In this document: one piece after another, positions 62,137-64,000 of the stretch
Layout of the letters: every line of letters starts with the position of its first letter
How positions within the stretch are numbered: the first letter of the stretch is position 1
Source: Paenibacillus sp. sptzw28
GTDB lineage: Bacteria > Bacillota > Bacilli > Paenibacillales > Paenibacillaceae
NCBI RefSeq assembly: GCF_019550795.1
Contig: NZ_CP080545.1
Coordinates: forward strand, 1,073,501 to 1,137,500
DNA length: 64,000 bases
Direction: 5' to 3'
Notes under the pieces: model-generated
Databases searched by the model: none
What the model saw: only the letters and a program-made list of their open reading frames with translations
Told to the model about the DNA's origin: nothing
Translations under genes and position numbers: made by a program

Positions 62137-63165
62137 ATGGTGAAGCATCATTTGTTTTGGCCGCTTACTGTGCTGGCGGCGCTTTTATTATTTAATCTAA
62201 TTTATTCGCCCGACTTCTTCTCGGTTATAATGCGTGACGGCCACCTGTACGGCAGCGTCATCGACATACTCAATTTCGGCTCTCCGCTTATTCTCGTTTC
62301 CATCGGGATGACGCTCGTCATCGCTACGAAGGGAATAGATTTATCCGTCGGCTCCGTCGTTGCGATAACCGGGGCGATGGCCTGCCTCACGATCAGCAAA
62401 GGCAGCGACCAGAATGCGCTGACGCTGGTACTGGCTGCCGTCGGCATCTCATTGGCTCTATCGGTAGTTCTTGGCATATGGAACGGCCTGCTGGTTGCAA
62501 CGGTAGGCATTCAGCCGATTATTGCCACTCTCATTCTGATGGTTGCCGGCCGCGGGATCGCCCAGCTTATTACGGATGGACAAATTATTACCGTGGAAAG
62601 CGCAAAGTACGAGTATATCGGAGCAGGCGCTTTGGGGACTTTGCCATTCTCGATTTTTATTGTTATCGCGGTATTTGCGGCCGCTTCCTTGTTAACCCGC
62701 AAGACCGCTATCGGCCTCTTTATCGAATCGGTCGGGTGCAAGCCGACCGCAAGCCGTTTGGCCGGCGTTCGCTCGTCAGCGGTAATGATCGTCGTATACG
62801 TATTTTGCGGATTATGCGCGGGTATCGCCGGGTTGATCCTAAGCTCCAACGTATCCAGCGCGGATGGGAACAACGCGGGTCTGTGGTACGAGCTCGACGC
62901 GATCCTGGCTGTCGTCATCGGCGGAACATCGCTTAGCGGGGGGCGGTTTTATTTGACCGGCACACTTGTCGGCGCACTTATTATCCAGACGCTGACAACG
63001 ACGATTTACATGATCGGGGTTCCTCCGGAAATCACGCTCGTCGTAAAGGCGTTTGTCGTGCTTGCCGTCTGTCTGCTTCAGTCAGAGACGTTCCGCAGCA
63101 CGCTTGCGGCACGCTGGAAAACCCGCCATTATCCGGCGGAACGGGAGGTGAAGCGGCATGCTTAA
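62137..63165 (+). CDS. ytfT: Sugar ABC transporter permease (YtfT-like)
   Basis: 342 residues, about ten helices. GMTLVIATKGIDLSVGSVVAITGAMACL, TVGIQPIIATLILMVAGRGIAQLITDGQIITV, GLFIESVGCKPTASRLAGVRSS and LWYELDAILAVVIGGTSLSGGRF match YtfT. Six bases after ytfR; its stop overlaps the start of the second permease by eight bases. Confidence 0.93.
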   Translation: MVKHHLFWPLTVLAALLLFNLIYSPDFFSVIMRDGHLYGSVIDILNFGSPLILVSIGMTLVIATKGIDLSVGSVVAITGAMACLTISKGSDQNALTLVLAAVGISLALSVVLGIWNGLLVATVGIQPIIATLILMVAGRGIAQLITDGQIITVESAKYEYIGAGALGTLPFSIFIVIAVFAAASLLTRKTAIGLFIESVGCKPTASRLAGVRSSAVMIVVYVFCGLCAGIAGLILSSNVSSADGNNAGLWYELDAILAVVIGGTSLSGGRFYLTGTLVGALIIQTLTTTIYMIGVPPEITLVVKAFVVLAVCLLQSETFRSTLAARWKTRHYPAEREVKRHA

Positions 63166-64000
63166 GCGGCAGTATATTCCGATTCTGGTGACCGTCTGTT
63201 TATTCGCGCTCATGTTCTGCGCCGGATCATTCCGGTACACCGGATTTTTCTCTCTGCAGGTTCTGTTCAACCTCCTGATCGATAATGCATTCCTGCTTGT
63301 AGTGGCAGTCGGGATGACCTTCGTTATCGTATCGGGCGGTATTGATCTGTCCGTAGGGTCGATGATTGCATTAACGACGATGGTGTCGGCGAGTCTCCTT
63401 CAGCAAGGATGGCCGCCGCTCGCGGTCATTCCGTCAGTCCTCTTGATAGGAGCCTTGTTCGGCTGGGCCATGGGCTCGATTATCCATTATTTCAAAATTC
63501 AGCCGTTCATTGTCACATTGGCCGGAATGTTTCTTGCCAGGGGACTTTGCTATGTCATCAGCACCGACACCATTACCATCGATAATGCCTTTTACACAAA
63601 GGCTGCCCAGATGAAGGTTCATCTTCCCGGCGGCAGCTATATCTCCATTAGCGTTATTATCGCATTAGCAGTGGTGGCGGTTGGATTTTACGCAGCCCAT
63701 TACACGCGGTTCGGGCGCAATACGTATGCAATTGGCGGCAGCGAACAGTCCTCACTGCTGATGGGACTTCCGGTCGGTCGGACGAAAATATGGGTCTATA
63801 CCGTCAGCGGTCTGTGTTCCGCTCTTGCAGGCGTCGTATTCACCTTCTACATGCTATCGGGATACGGTCTGCATGCGATGGGCATGGAGCTTGATGCGAT
63901 CGCGGCGGTCGTTATCGGCGGCACGCTGCTTAGCGGCGGCGTAGGCTATATCGTCGGCACGTTCTTCGGCGTACTGATTCAGGGCGTTCTTCAAACGATT
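63158..64000 (+). CDS. yjfF: Sugar ABC transporter permease (YjfF-like), partial
   Basis: 281 codons to the right edge; the usual family length is about 320-330. FVIVSGGIDLSVGSMIALTTMVSA, FKIQPFIVTLAGMFLARGLCYVISTDTITI, FGRNTYAIGGSEQSSLLMGLPVGR and MELDAIAAVVIGGTLLSGGVGYIVG follow YjfF, the second permease of the galactofuranose system. GGGAGGTG before ATG 63158. Heterodimer partner of YtfT. Confidence 0.93.
   Translation, partial: MLKRQYIPILVTVCLFALMFCAGSFRYTGFFSLQVLFNLLIDNAFLLVVAVGMTFVIVSGGIDLSVGSMIALTTMVSASLLQQGWPPLAVIPSVLLIGALFGWAMGSIIHYFKIQPFIVTLAGMFLARGLCYVISTDTITIDNAFYTKAAQMKVHLPGGSYISISVIIALAVVAVGFYAAHYTRFGRNTYAIGGSEQSSLLMGLPVGRTKIWVYTVSGLCSALAGVVFTFYMLSGYGLHAMGMELDAIAAVVIGGTLLSGGVGYIVGTFFGVLIQGVLQTI

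Noticed and set aside
1..64000. tRNA, rRNA, CRISPR arrays, insertion sequences, prophage
   Set aside because: None seen: no clustered direct repeats with spacers, no transposase or integrase sense in any frame, no cloverleaf-like stretch in the gaps inspected by eye.

Overview
The window reads as a chromosomal segment of an endospore-forming, Paenibacillus-like Gram-positive bacterium. Reasons: an intact gerA-type germinant receptor operon, lipoprotein solute-binding proteins instead of periplasmic ones, AGGAGG-type ribosome binding sites, a Bacillus-type sacB antiterminator target, YesM/YesN two-component genes, a YhgE/Pip protein, and roughly even GC. Species assignment is inference.

Layout. 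1-1.3 kb: end of a sugar ABC ATPase and its XylH-type permease, followed by a broken gene and an inverted repeat. 2-5.4 kb: a COG0701 permease divergent from selD and selU, which together make selenophosphate and 2-selenouridine in tRNA. 5.4-6.8 kb: a secreted protein with SLH-like repeats. 7-11.3 kb: a two-component system whose response regulator carries an in-frame stop, then a DUF6220 membrane protein, a frameshifted multicopper oxidase lipoprotein and a small membrane protein. 11.3-16.5 kb: a putative TIM-barrel protein, an Stf0-like sulfotransferase, a short-chain dehydrogenase and an MFS transporter.

16.6-46 kb is the heart of the window: a large fructan/sucrose region. A ribose-type ABC transporter leads into a 2008-residue secreted protein with two GH32 catalytic domains, four copies of a sandwich module, a LamG-like domain and a Big2 domain. 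A LacI regulator and a cytoplasmic GH32 follow. Three near-identical copies of a 20-bp palindrome, before the transporter, before lacI and before the cytoplasmic GH32, define a probable local regulon. After a gerA operon come an AraC regulator and a divergent GH172-ABC operon; GH172 includes a difructose dianhydride I hydrolase/synthase. Then a RAT/terminator leader precedes two tandem GH68 fructansucrases, a sucrose-type PTS (EIIBC, EIIA) and a SacT/LicT antiterminator, which very likely acts on that leader. The suggested flow: GH68 builds fructan from sucrose, the giant GH32 degrades it outside, ABC and PTS systems import products and sucrose, and cytoplasmic GH32 and GH172 finish the job. 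The GH32 domain in the first half of the giant protein and in its cytoplasmic paralogue has Glu where the family nucleophile is Asp.

45.7-54.8 kb: LD-carboxypeptidase, methyltransferase, an AraC gene with a nonsense codon, a DUF2203 gene, a stretch of gene remnants, a chemoreceptor, and a TetR/YhgE pair with matching operators. 54.8-64 kb: a sensor lipoprotein plus YesN/YesM-type pair divergent from a ytfQ-ytfR-ytfT-yjfF sugar ABC operon that runs off the end. Several genes carry single lesions (nonsense, 1-nt shifts, an ATT start); whether these are real or sequence errors cannot be decided here.
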